A stretch of 64,000 nucleotides of DNA from NCBI GenBank assembly GCA_022393335.1, contig JAJEKB010020874.1, forward strand, positions 69,301 to 133,300. Reading direction: 5' to 3'. Below are positions 11,038 to 21,609 of this stretch, in pieces. A program made the position numbers and the translations under genes. Below the pieces are notes generated by a model that made no database searches, was not told where the DNA came from, and saw nothing but the letters and a program-made list of their open reading frames with translations. Origin of the DNA: Macrotrachela quadricornifera (Eukaryota > Rotifera > Eurotatoria > Philodinida > Philodinidae). Each line of letters starts with the position of its first letter. Position 1 is the stretch's first letter.

Positions 11038-12243
11038 TTATGTTTTGTGTTCAGTATTATTAATTGTTGTTTCTTTTTCTTCATCCCCTAATTTCCATTG
11101 TACTTTAGGTGGAATCAATTTAAAATCGATACGACCTATATATTTTTGTGCTAATTGAATCAGTGATGTGATGGTTTCATTTGTTAATAATATTGGATGA
11201 AGACCTAGTGAGCGAAGATTTGTATTAATACAATTATAATAATGAACTTCTTTTTCTGTTCGTGGATTTTTTAAATGTGCTATTTGACATGAAATATTGA
11301 GCATATCTTCAGATACTTGTTTAACGAGTTTAGCTAATTCCAAAACAGAAAACATTTGTGTAAATTGATTAAATACACGATATTCACCGGGTTTAGCTGG
11401 TATTTCACATGCAATTTCTATACATTTTACTGTATCACGAATGTTAATAAATGATCTTGTTTGTCCACCTACACCATAAACAGTCAATGGATGATCAATG
11501 GCAACTTGAACACAAAAACGATTAAGAACAGTACCAAATATATGATCATAATCAAAACGATTAGCTAATATTGGAGATAAATCAATTTCATCAGTATTAT
11601 AACCATAAACAACACCTTGATTTAAATCTGTTGCTCGTAAATTCCATGTTCGACATGCAAAACTAATTTGATCACTATCACTTACTTTTGTTAAATGATA
11701 AAAAGAACCAGGCTGTTTTGGATATGGTAAACGATCTGATCGACCATTATGTTCAATAACAATAAAACCTTCTTCAACATCAATATTCGGTGTACCATAT
11801 TCACCCATTGTACCTAATTTAACAAGATGAGTATTCGGAGAATATTCATGTAATGCCCATAAAATATTCATATTTCCTACAGTATTATTTATATGTGTTC
11901 GAATAGCATGATCATAATCCATCATTGAAAATGGTGCTGATCGTTGTTGAGCAAAATGAACTAATGCATCGAATTTTGGTTCACAATTAATTACTTTACA
12001 TAATGCAGCATAATTAGTAACATCGACATTAACAATATGAATTGTTTTTCCTGTAAGACGATACCATTCTTGAATACGTTCATCAAGTGTATAAATGGGT
12101 ACAAGTGAATTTAAATTATGTTCACGATCCCATTCTCGACGAATAAAATTATCGATAATCGTCACATCATGATTTCGAGCAGATAAATGCAGAGCAGATG
12201 CCCAACCACAATACCCATCACCACCAGCAACAAGAATTTTCAT
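11038..12243 (-). CDS. SQD1: UDP-sulfoquinovose synthase (sulfolipid biosynthesis), SQD1/SqdB type
   Basis: A single 401-residue open frame matches the extended short-chain dehydrogenase family enzyme that makes UDP-sulfoquinovose from UDP-glucose and sulfite. This is the committed step to the plastid and bacterial sulfolipid SQDG. The Rossmann motif is GGDGYCGW (residues 7-14). 'RSAPFSMMD' follows at 101-109, and 'KLGTMGEYGTPNID' (142-155) carries the catalytic Thr145. The YxxxK pair is Y182/K186 in 'SFYHLTKVSD', followed by 'RATDLNQGVVYG' and 'LTVYGVGGQTRSFI'. Length fits the family's catalytic core. There is no transit peptide: the protein begins at the first beta strand, as in cytosolic or bacterial forms. 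It has no intron and its codon use is AT-rich like its surroundings. No SQD2/SqdX partner is visible. All key residues are intact, so an active enzyme is plausible. Animals normally lack this pathway, so horizontal acquisition is inferred. Confidence 0.95.
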   Translation of the reverse strand: MKILVAGGDGYCGWASALHLSARNHDVTIIDNFIRREWDREHNLNSLVPIYTLDERIQEWYRLTGKTIHIVNVDVTNYAALCKVINCEPKFDALVHFAQQRSAPFSMMDYDHAIRTHINNTVGNMNILWALHEYSPNTHLVKLGTMGEYGTPNIDVEEGFIVIEHNGRSDRLPYPKQPGSFYHLTKVSDSDQISFACRTWNLRATDLNQGVVYGYNTDEIDLSPILANRFDYDHIFGTVLNRFCVQVAIDHPLTVYGVGGQTRSFINIRDTVKCIEIACEIPAKPGEYRVFNQFTQMFSVLELAKLVKQVSEDMLNISCQIAHLKNPRTEKEVHYYNCINTNLRSLGLHPILLTNETITSLIQLAQKYIGRIDFKLIPPKVQWKLGDEEKETTINNTEHKT

Positions 12244-12266
12244 CTATATAAAAAAAAATATTATGT
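12244..12266 (-). promoter_or_regulatory. Splice-acceptor-like tract directly before the SQD1 start codon
   Basis: On the minus strand a T9 tract followed by ATATAG lies immediately against the ATG. This looks like a 3' splice site. It fits either an intron in the 5' UTR or spliced-leader trans-splicing, which is known in bdelloid rotifers. In the second case the ATG would follow the leader with no native 5' UTR. No upstream exon was identified. Confidence 0.45.
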
Positions 12267-13802
12267 CGCATAATTTAGACAGAGGATATGAAATCGAGTA
12301 GGATTCAATCAAGATTGTTTAGCATGAGTAAGAATGATATCTCACATTTCCTTTAGTAGTACTTTTTGTACTTGTTTTTGAGAGTAACCTGAGTATGATA
12401 CCTATGATTGTGAAGTGTTTGTCTAAAGTAAACATTCCATCTCTAATATCAATACAATCGTAAAATATTGACTTTGTTCTGATAAAATACACCATGTATA
12501 CTACCCATAAATGATCTTATGAGGTTCTAATAGTATATTCAAATTGCATGTTGCACGTACGCTCTAAGAGATAAAGAAAGGTTGTACTCGTCATAGCTCT
12601 TACCCTCAATATAAAGTATCTAACTGTAGATTTAAAATATTTTAATAATATAGTTTAAACATCACCTGTATTCAATGATTGAATATAGCAGTTTATATTT
12701 ATTTCGAAGTTTAATGTCGTTGGTATAAATTTACTTGTTATTATTTCTTATGTGGAGTTAGTTGAGGGAATAGTCTATATTTGATTTGAAAATGATATGC
12801 TTTGCACGAATAAATTATATGACTGCGTATACAATTATCTTAGTACTATTTATTACATTTTCTATCATTTATGTGTGTTATTCAGACCTTGTAGGTGTTG
12901 ATTGTGTGAAATCAACCGTGTTGATGATTAGAATAACGTCATGTTTAACTATTCGTTAGCTATAAAACATAAATAAAAATCTATGTCCAAAAAAGAACGC
13001 AAGAGCACATGAAATAAGCATACTAATGTTTACACTTTTTCTTTCTTTCTTCTTATTTTTTACAATGTTGTTCGTTTTAAAAGAAAAATACTACATTATT
13101 GTCTTTACTTGTCTAATAAGAATATTTCTGTTAGTTTTCTTTCGTAATTACTTTATTCTAAGTTTATTAGAACAAATACGAATTTTATTAGATCAAGAGA
13201 AAACTACTTGCATACTTAATGATATTTAATTATGAAAGTATCTTCGTAGATATTTATAGTAATTAATTTTTTTTTTCATTAATTTTAATTGTGCGAAATT
13301 TTTGCAAATCTGCTCAAAGTTTCCATAATTTTTGATCTATTTATTATTTTGAATCAATTCTCCTATCAAATGAAATCGATTTAATAATATTCCTAAGTTT
13401 GGTCTTAATATGAACGAATAGTAAAATAAGAATGCATTTTTAATATATATTCTTTCAGAAAAGGATTCGTTGTTTGTCGGTCAAGATCTGTTATTATGCA
13501 ATACTATTCTTTATTCGCTTTCTAAATTAGTAGGTATCTTTGTATGTACGTCTTTTCATACAAATATAATTCTATTCATGAGAGAATATTATAACAATTT
13601 TGTTTATTAGATATTTATTGTTTTTATTATTCAACAATATGGATAAATATACCCATTTTACTTCCTGAAAATTTTATCAACAGATATTGACATTCGTTTA
13701 TTTCATTATCCAAAAAAATTTCATAAAAAATAAATTAATATATATTGAATAATTAGCTTCAGAGAAAAAATTATTTTGATTGTTCGATTTGTTTACATTA
13801 GT
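12267..13802. other. Intergenic DNA, nothing supported
   Basis: Upstream region of the SQD1-like gene, AT-rich. A 67-codon frame at 13026-13229 is mostly Phe/Leu/Ile from T-rich DNA. Its end ('LEQIRILLDQEKT') looks protein-like, but I cannot place it. Confidence 0.4.
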
Positions 13803-14243
13803 TTAAGATAAATATAGCTTATATATTGTTGATTTCGGTTCATCTGAAAATTCATTAAAAGTATATGATAAAGAAAAACGAATATTTTTATGTACAAGTT
13901 TAAATAAATCATATCGTTTTATATTACTTGAGTCATTGTCATGTGGAATATCCATTATCGATCCAAAATATTTCGTATTATTACATTGACAATGAATTAA
14001 TAAATTCATTGAAATATGTTGAACAAAGTGTGGTGAAGATTTAGAATGAGTATGTCGATATTTATGAAAAAAATCAATAGAAGATCTCGTTTCAGTTTAT
14101 CAAAAAACTCATTATTCATCATTAAGAAAGATATTTCTATTAACAAATTAAAATTACTTTTAATAATTTCATGTATAACTAGAACATTTATTAATTCCTC
14201 AATTTCTCGATTGATTTTTACTCATAAAAATTTTCTTTTTTAA
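13803..14243 (-). pseudogene. Unidentified decayed coding fragment
   Basis: The minus strand carries two adjoining stretches in different frames with natural protein composition. The upstream one (about 14230-14070) includes 'REIEELINVLVIHEIIKSN' and 'NNEFFDKLKRDLLLI'. The downstream one (about 14067-13803) includes 'KYRHTHSKSSPHFVQHIS', 'CQCNNTKYFGSIMDIPHDND' and 'DLFKLVHKNIRFSLSY'. The frame changes near 14070. I do not recognise the family. An exon with a frameshift, or two exons without clear splice sites, are both possible. Confidence 0.4.
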
Positions 14244-14745
14244 TTTAATTAGCTGATTTATTAGATATTTAATATACAAATTCTTGAAGATGAGGATGAG
14301 CACGAGCAGACATGATCGATTCCGATTTAGTTTAATATTCAATTTCATCAGACAGGTTGATTTTGGATATTTCGTAGATGAAGTAAACTGCTGTATCTGT
14401 CATCCTATTGACATAGGAATGAGGATGAATTTACAATGAAAAATATCCAAAGCAATTATAAGACATGTTTCGACCGTTTCTTAGACTCTATAAATCAAGG
14501 AGGATAATCAACACAAATAGATTTCAAAGGTATATATCATAGGCAAAATTAAACATTAGGCAGAATTTGTTTTTCTCTTGAAGTATAGTTATTGTATATA
14601 TGTTACCGTTGACAAAAGAATTTAGTTGAAGTCAGAATTCTCGAAATATTAGAGAAAATAAAGAATATTTTTATTACGATTACAACTTAGTAAACAATTT
14701 GAAATAATCCATTTAATTGTAAGTTTATAAAATACAATTCTGCTT

Positions 14746-14990
14746 AGCATAATACATTAAATATTTCTTAAAGATTTGGTAGTAAGCACTATTTACGACA
14801 GATTAGAAATAGTTTCATACTTTCTCCATCTTTTTTTATTCTTTGCTCTATAAATATTATAGAAGTTCGATACTGAAACCTACTTTGAAACAGATTTAAA
14901 AAAAATTGCATAATCTCTAATCATCTGCTCTGCAAAAATTACAAGGATAAGGTTATCATAAAAGCTGTTTTAAAACAGACTAAGACTATA
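14746..14990 (-). repeat. Copy of a dispersed repeat family (also at 16540-17030 and 43800-43930)
   Basis: The word AAAGATTTGGTAGTAAG at about 14771-14787, together with the following 'GATTAGAAATA', matches the reverse complement of 43840-43900. A second match is 'ATAAAAGCT.TTTTAAAACAGACTAAGA' at about 14958-14985, which corresponds to 43750-43800 reversed. The copy is diverged and the ends are unclear. Confidence 0.45.
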
Positions 14991-15214
14991 TCTAGAATCT
15001 TAATCGTGCATCCTTCCTCCTTCTTTTTTTTGTTCGAAAAAATGTTTTCTGTAGATATAGGTAAGATGAATGTGTGTTGATTGAATTATCGAAAGCATTC
15101 ATGTGCTTTAGAATAAATATAATCACAATCTTGACAAAATCTCTTATTCCTTTTTCTCTAACGAGGCAAAAACTGTGGATTCTTAAATTGAAATAAGCTT
15201 CATCAACTACATCC

Positions 15215-15340
15215 ATGAACTCTACATCGTTTTAAAACTTATTCAGTTTTTCATAGACTATGCTGATGAACTCTGTATTTTCCTAAACTTTATGCAGATT
15301 TCTCTAGAATGGACTAATGAACTCTACAACTTTGTCAGAT
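15215..15340. repeat. 51-bp tandem repeat, about 2.4 units
   Basis: ATGAACTCT recurs at 15215, 15266 and 15317, exactly 51 bp apart, with partial similarity between units ('CATAGACTATGCTG' and 'AGAATGGACTA' before the second and third). Units are diverged. The 17-codon period raises the thought of coding origin, but both strands show stops. Confidence 0.6.
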
Positions 15341-16539
15341 CAATTAAATTTCAATTTCAAATTAGTTTTACGGCCAAATATTTTTATACTTTGTTTAGTT
15401 TTATATAAAATCTAATTCTGTCTGACTCATATACATACATATTAAATATGAAAGAGTCATATCATCAAACAATGTATATCGTCCTTGCTGAAACACGTCA
15501 TCAAGTATGTTTACGATTTTCGCAAAAACTATCACTATTGAACGTAAACTATCTAAACTTCAACCATTTAGACTGCTATTTCTACTATAAATATAACTCA
15601 CAAAGGAGTCCTACCAACTGATACACTCCGTTTGAGCTCATATTTTACTCATAGGTAGGTCTTGGAGTGCAGATAAAAATTCTAAAAAGATTGATTTCCT
15701 TACTGCTTTGTTGCAAAGAAACAAGCGCAACAAATTTCTTTGAAAATGACATTATTGTCTTTGCTATTAAAAAATTCATTTTTATATCTCAATAAAAAGA
15801 TGTTTTCGCAATCTGCATTTTCTTAAAAACTACTATACTCATGGTCACTTACTCATCTCGTTCTTTCTCTAGTTATTGTGACATCATCATATACGTATGT
15901 CTTCATTTTTAATCTATTTCATTCAAATCGCTCAAAAATTTTAATTTTAATTCAATAATTAATAACCAAAATTAGAATTGTTGCGAAAAGATGTATTAAT
16001 ATAGAACAGTTGTGAAATTAAAACTGAAGAAAAATATTGAATAGTAGCTATCAAGATTTGAAATCAGTTAGTACAGTTAGTGAATATTGGTGTAATAAAG
16101 AAAAGGTAGAGTTCGCTATCGGTTTCTATTGAAATCAAACTGAGTTTAGGAGGATGTAATGTAGAATATGCGAGCGTTCCTTATTAATTTTTTTATTGAT
16201 CAAAACACACCTCTTAAATTACTCTAGGAGAAAATACGCATCAGACAAAAAGAGAGAAAGAAAAATGGGGATAGAGTTTTAAGCTTAAGATTGTGTTGAT
16301 CTTATTTAAATAATTTTTTTAAATCTACTTTTCTCATACTTCAAGGATATACACACGTTTATTTAATGCATTTTGAATTTAGTTAAAAAGTTCATCTCAT
16401 GTAATAACATGATTGCCATATTTGGTTGTAGACCTAATAAAAAACAGATAATGATCGGTTGATTGGGCTACAACTGCTTTAATTACTTAGACAGTAAACA
16501 TTTCCGACCGAAAAGGAAGAAGGAGGGGGATGGACTTTT
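15341..16539. other. Intergenic DNA, nothing supported
   Basis: AT-rich sequence without recognised coding motifs, inverted repeats or arrays. Confidence 0.45.
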
Positions 16540-17030
16540 GCGGTTACTATTTTGAAGAGCAGTTTTTTAAGATAGTTCGTAGTAGCTGTCTATTGTTAGA
16601 AAGAATTGAGAAATTGTACAATTATTTTATTCTGTTTTGAAACAGTTGATACAACCTAATCTTTATGACTTTTCTCGAGCAGGTGATTGAAGCAAAAATA
16701 AAGTTTTGTAGATATATTTTTAGTTTGTTTCAAACCGCCTTTATAACCGAATCTTTATCATTTGTCCATAGTAGGTGGTTGGAAGAGAAGCAGAATCTGT
16801 GCAAATTGTTTTCGATCTGTGCCAAACTAGTTTTTATAACAGAACTTTTACAATATACCTAGGGCAGAGATTGGAAAAAGGGAGAGAAATTGTACACTTA
16901 TTTCCAATCAATTTTAAATTAGTTTTTAAACAGAATCTTTGCGAAAGGTTTTGTTTATTATTGAAATATACCGAAAGAAATCTACATTTGAAGATGTTTT
17001 GTATATTGTACCTAACAGAATTTGTTTTGT
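16540..17030 (+). repeat. Degenerate tandem array (~90-bp units) of the dispersed repeat family
   Basis: Four diverged units are visible. Each has a segment like 'GCAAATTGTTTTCGATCTGT.CCAAACTAGTTTTTATAACAGAATCTTT', with a '(C)AGG.GGTTGGAAGA' spacer. Starts lie near 16600, 16690, 16780 and 16880. The same consensus recurs once at 43811-43920. Open frames through it contain no known protein. Confidence 0.55.
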
Positions 17031-17043
17031 GAATTTCTACCTA

Positions 17044-17265
17044 CCCAGGCCCATCATTCGAGTCGTCTGAAAAGACGTCTTAAACTGCCTTGAACGGTGA
17101 AGAAACGGCGTAGTTTGTGCCTTAAACGGTGAAAAACGATCGTCGTTTTGCACCGGTTTGCGCCGTTTTTCTGCCGTTTTACGTGAGCTCGGATTGAGGG
17201 CCGTTTTTTCGCCGGAACGTAAACGATGCCTTTTCAGGCCGTTTCCGGTGAACAACGACCAATTA
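17044..17265. mobile_element. CG-dinucleotide-rich MITE, copy C of the ACGTGAGCTCG family
   Basis: This GC-rich island (many CGTTTT/AAACGG words) shares 'CCGTTTTACGTGAGCTCG' with the copy at 22017-22287. Its left end 'CCCATCATTCGAGTCGTC' resembles that copy's right end in reverse complement. The family is palindromic in style and non-coding. Boundaries are approximate. Confidence 0.6.
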
Positions 17266-17477
17266 TAAAATAATAAGATATTTTGATAATAAACTCAGAT
17301 TTATCATTTCTGAGGGACAATAAAATCCCCCTAAATGAATAGAAATAATTAGCAAATAAAGAAAATACTTACCCTTTAATTTTATAAATCTATTTCATCT
17401 AAAAATAAAAAAATATTATTTTCTAATAAAATACTTACTTTATCATTTGGATGACCAGATATATCTAAAACCGTAGC

Positions 17478-17645
17478 TTCTCAAAAGAGATACTTTTTAA
17501 TTAAATGTTTCGCTATTTAAAAATTCTCAAAAGAGATACTTTGCTATTTAAAAAAAGTCTCAAAAGAGATACTTTTTAATTAAATGTTTCGCTATTTAAA
17601 AAGTCTCAAAAGAGATACTTTTTAATGAAATGTTCTATTATTTAA
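17478..17645. repeat. 46-bp tandem repeat (TCTCAAAAGAGATAC units)
   Basis: TCTCAAAAGAGATACTTT starts at 17479, 17525, 17558 and 17604. That gives 46, 33 and 46 bp spacing, the short unit lacking 'TTTTTAATTAAATGT'. TCTCAAAAGAGA is itself near-palindromic. A reversed TCTCTTTTGAGA reappears at 21602, where the 68-bp array begins. Confidence 0.75.
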
Positions 17646-18467
17646 ACGAATTTTTTGAACACATCAAGATAAATGTTTCATTATTTGCTTTCTAAAACAA
17701 GATCCAAAAATAAATAGTCATTAATACGAATCACTTCACAATGTAGAATCATTCTTAAGATAATGTATTAATATATGATATAGTTGTTGATAAAGCTGTA
17801 TCATCTGATAAACAATATGATCTATAAACAGTAACATTCATTATCTTTATTAAAAAGATTAGTTCACTGAAGGTAAATATAATTTTTAAAGTTATGTTTT
17901 TTGTTTTTAATTTAATAATCATTATTAGAACTACTTTGAATATGATGATTTAAAAAAAACCCATTTGAAAAATTCTAAATATTTTTAGTTGTTATTTTCT
18001 TTTTTCTTTTAACATAACTACTGATGATAGGTTACGTTTTAATTTTTGAGTGTTAAGCTAAACTAAAGAAGTTAAAGTCCTGTTTATCTAATCGTTATGA
18101 ATCATTTTAAATATCTATCTGTACACACTAATTATGCGAAATTTCAAAATAAACGACAAAAAAGTATATAATTACTCATATATAGAAAAAATTCCATATT
18201 CCTTTTAAAGTGATAACCTCGTCGGTAATTCTACTAATAAAGTTGATTGTACGAGTTGTCATTCTCAGTGTATGCTGTATATTACTTTGAAAAACCGCTT
18301 TAACAATACAATAATACTCGCATATGATCGTATCAATTCATTCGATCGAATATCAATAATCTTTTTTATATATTAACTCAAATGAATGTTTTTTTTTAAT
18401 AATAACATCACAAAATATAAAAATCAATCCTTTAGAAATAGTATTAGTAGTTCAAGCATCAACATTA
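17646..18467. other. Intergenic DNA, nothing supported
   Basis: AT-rich DNA preceding the palindromic element at 18470. No gene, RNA or array is recognised. Confidence 0.45.
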
Positions 18468-18469
18468 TA

Positions 18470-19036
18470 CAGGGTCTTTCATAAATAATCCGACGATAAA
18501 AAATTTAAATATCTTCATTATGACTCGAGCAAACGAGCTGATTTTTTTTATCAATGATAGAGACTTATTCAAAATTTATATCCATAAAGACATGTCTAGA
18601 GAGACTTTTTGTTAAATATCAATATTGACCCCAACAAAAAAAGTTTACTTTTTCACAGATAAGAAAAAGAATAATATATTTAACAAAAAGGATCTGTCTA
18701 GGCATGTCTTTTTCGAATATAAACCTTGAACATGACTCTGTTATTGATAAAAAAATCAGTTCGTTTTCTCGAGTTCTAGTGAAGATATTGAATCTTTTCT
18801 TCGATAAATTGACTTTTGCACCATTCTATGTATATTTTTTTCTGATCTGTGTAAAAGTAAAATTTGTTTTTGTTGGAATCAATATTGATATTTAACAAAA
18901 AGTCTCTCTAGACATGTGTTTATGAACATAAACTTTGAATAAGTCTCTATCATTGATGAAAAAATCAGCTCGTTTGCTCGCGTCACATTGGAGATATTTA
19001 AAATTTTTATCGTCGGATGATTTATGGAACACCCGG
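18470..19036. mobile_element. Foldback MITE with ~180-bp inverted arms and TA target duplication
   Basis: The left end CAGGGTCTTTCATAAATAAT and the right end in reverse complement, CCGGGTGTTCCATAAATCAT, continue as matching arms to about 18650 and from about 18850. Both run through 'CGAGCAAACGAGCTGATTTTTT', 'AATGATAGAGACTTATTCAAA' and 'CATGTCTAGAGAGACTTTTT'. A third, inverted copy of the same module lies at about 18670-18800. TA flanks both ends (18468-18469, 19037-19038). This suggests a Tc1/mariner-mobilised non-autonomous element. The open frame inside is only a by-product. Confidence 0.82.
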
Positions 19037-19038
19037 TA

Positions 19039-20382
19039 TGTATGAAACAACTACATTGCTACATATAATCAAAAACAGAAATTTGTACAAAAATTTTTTA
19101 TGTCGTTGCAGTTCAATTACATTTTCAATTAAGTAAATAAATAGAAAAATCGTTTTGTATTATTGATTCGCAAAACCAAGGCTTTTTATTGCATAGAATT
19201 CTATTACAACGCATAGAGAATTGTTGTTCCTCTAATTTTATGTAAAAAGTACTGTCATTGAAATAATCTTCATGCGCATTTTTACATATATTCATGTTTC
19301 TTACATTGCACATAATTAACCTACCGAATTTCCCTGCATTAAGGTCCTCCCTCAAAAATGATTTTCCACTTAGAATGGACCTTTTGAGCTGAAATTTTCA
19401 GGGATGAGTAATCCTGGTGAGATACGTTTCTGGTAAAAATTTCAGCCCGATTGGTCGTAGTAGACCGGAGTTCCAGCTGCATCATAGGTCATTTTTGGCC
19501 TTCAGGAAAATCGACATCACTCCGTCGTAATGCAAGGTAGGAGGCTCGGGGTTGTCTCAAATTAAAGCTAATGTCAGTATGCAACTTTTTATCAGACAGA
19601 ATTTTTAAATTGTGTATTATTAATTTTTTATTAATGTTTTGGTGCACATACTTTCAAATAATCATAAAAAACGGTATTCCGACGACAGTGAAACTAACTT
19701 TTTTTAACCTAGGAGTCAAATTTAAAAAAAACTGGTCGAGACCTTTAAAATAAAAAAAATATTGGGTATAGCTCAAGATATGAAGGAGCGATTCCAATTT
19801 TCCTAATTGAAAACTACGGTTTGAGAAAAACGTGAAAGAAGTTTTCGAAATGGATTCTTACAGCCGAATCTCAAAAAAACCATGTTTACATGGTATATTT
19901 TCAATAAGTGTCAATGGACTTTTTTAAAGCGCGCAACAGGTGAATAAGCTAACGCTATCTATCATACTTAATATAAAAAAATGTTATATCCAATCCGGTT
20001 ATATCGAACAATAAGCAGTTTTTCAAAAACTGAAAATCATAAAAATTTCTAGGAAAACAGGATACTAGGGTGGAAATTTTTTACGATAAGTCTTTGGAAA
20101 CCTAGCCATTTTTTAAAAAGCCATACATATTCTGAAAGAGGAAATTCCGGCGCATCTTCCTATACTAAAAACTCAATATAGATTTATTTTCGAAAAAAGC
20201 CATTTTTCTAAGGGGGGGGCGGCTTAATAAAGTTTTTTTTTTACTAATGGTCGTTTTTCAACATTTTTTGGGCACATAAACATTCTAAAATCTTGTTCTA
20301 CGTTGTATATCTTCATATCAATACATGGAACGATATATCCCTTGTTTATATACACCAGAGGTGCCATACGGCAATTTTTTGT
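19039..20382. other. Intergenic DNA with probable unclassified transposon pieces
   Basis: The segment 19340-19560 is less AT-rich than its surroundings ('TTTCAGCCCGATTGGTCGTA', 'GACCGGAGTTCCAGCTGCAT'). Its style resembles the segment at 27170-27300 ('TTTCAGCTCAATCGGATG'). A G8 run lies at about 20211-20218. No coding sequence is recognised. Confidence 0.35.
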
Positions 20383-20600
20383 ACTGTGTCCTGCCCTGCC
20401 GTGCTCTGCTCTCTCATATAGCGTGTTTTGTCCTGCCTTGCTCTTTCATGTACCATATCCTACCCTGCCCTGCTCTGCTCTCTCATGTACCGTGTCCTGC
20501 CCTGCCCTGCCCTGCCCTGCTCTTCTCTCATGTACTGTGACCTGCCCTGCCCTGTTCTTCTCTCTCATGTACCATGTCCTGCCCTATTGAAGTTTGAAGT
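20383..20600 (+). repeat. Minisatellite built on CCCTG pentamers
   Basis: Units contain runs of 'CCTGCCCTGC' followed by 'TCT(C)TCTCATGTACCGTGT'. The TCATGTAC word occurs about four times at 45-65 bp spacing, and the CCCTG pentamers expand and contract inside units. The strand bias is strongly C on plus. Long open frames in several phases follow from this composition and do not indicate genes. Confidence 0.85.
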
Positions 20601-21340
20601 TGCAGGGTATGAAGGACTCACTCTGCTCTGCCCTTTTTCCTGCACCCTGCTCTAAGTTTTATTTTTGATTGTGTTAATGCAGAGATGTCGAAGGTATCCA
20701 TATATAGATAATAGTGAGGTTTTCTTGTTTTTTCGACAATAGATATCTTTTTAAAATTTATGGTGAACATCTGATTCCAGATCTTCTTTTACAATAATCA
20801 CATCATCGTGTCCCTAAATTTTCATGATTAAAGAACATTCAATATTATGAAAATATTACGCTTATATATACTTCATTGAAATAACAACCTTGTTTCTACT
20901 GAAAGATTCGGTTATTTGAAAATGAAGAGATTTAATTTTTAAAACTCTCGATAAATAAGCCTGAAACAGTATTATTTACTTTTTTTTTCTTTTTTTTTTG
21001 GTCGGGATGATAAATATGTATTATTTCACTCAAATCTTATGAAAATATATCAACTGAATTTATTGTTAATTATTCAGTATTCCCCTCAGGCAACAACCAA
21101 AATAAAAATTAGAAGAGAGAAATATTCATATATTTGTCTGCAAAATTATACTCAATTTCTTGATATATTAGATAATGATTTTCTTAACATTTAAACATTA
21201 AAAAGTGGTATTTCAGATAAAATTTTATTTATAAAAATACATTTATTGCTAAATAATCATCTAAAAATTCTACACGTAAAAAACTCTCTTCTTTTCGAAA
21301 TACTCATTTCACAAAAGTTTTCTTTTATAGTTTCAATAGC
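20601..21340. other. Intergenic DNA, nothing supported
   Basis: AT-rich sequence between two minisatellites. No coding or RNA feature is recognised. Confidence 0.45.
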
Positions 21341-21344
21341 TGTC

Positions 21345-21553
21345 GAGAAGATTAAATAGCTATAGAAAGTTTAAATAGCTATAGAACAATTTAAATAGCT
21401 ACAGAAACATTAAATAGCTATGTAGAAGATTAAATAGCTACAGAAAGATTAAATAGCNNNNNNNNNNAAATAGATATAGAAACATTAAATAGCTATAGAA
21501 AGTTTAAATAGCTATGAAGAACATTAAATAGCTATACAGAAGATTAAATAGCA
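21345..21553. repeat. ~20-bp minisatellite (ATTAAATAGCTATAGAA) containing an assembly gap
   Basis: About ten units of 18-22 bp read (A/T)TTAAATAGCTATAGAAAG with small changes. Ten Ns at 21458-21467 lie inside the array, so the true copy number is unknown and the array may be longer than shown. Regular spacing without unique spacers excludes a CRISPR-type array. Confidence 0.88.
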
Positions 21554-21609
21554 CTACTACTGTTATAATACATATACATATTTATGAAGAAAAAAAATTG
21601 TATCTCTTT

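Noticed and set aside
16665..17032. Overlapping frames of 65 and 85 codons
   Set aside because: They follow from the ~90-bp tandem units; the amino-acid pattern repeats with the DNA and has no family match.
20303..20655. Long overlapping open frames rich in Cys/Pro/Leu
   Set aside because: They arise from the CCCTG minisatellite, which is open in several frames at once. No start context, domain or non-repeat tail supports a gene.
21345..21553. Regularly repeated short units that could suggest a CRISPR array
   Set aside because: Units follow each other without unique spacers and vary in sequence. The genome is eukaryotic.
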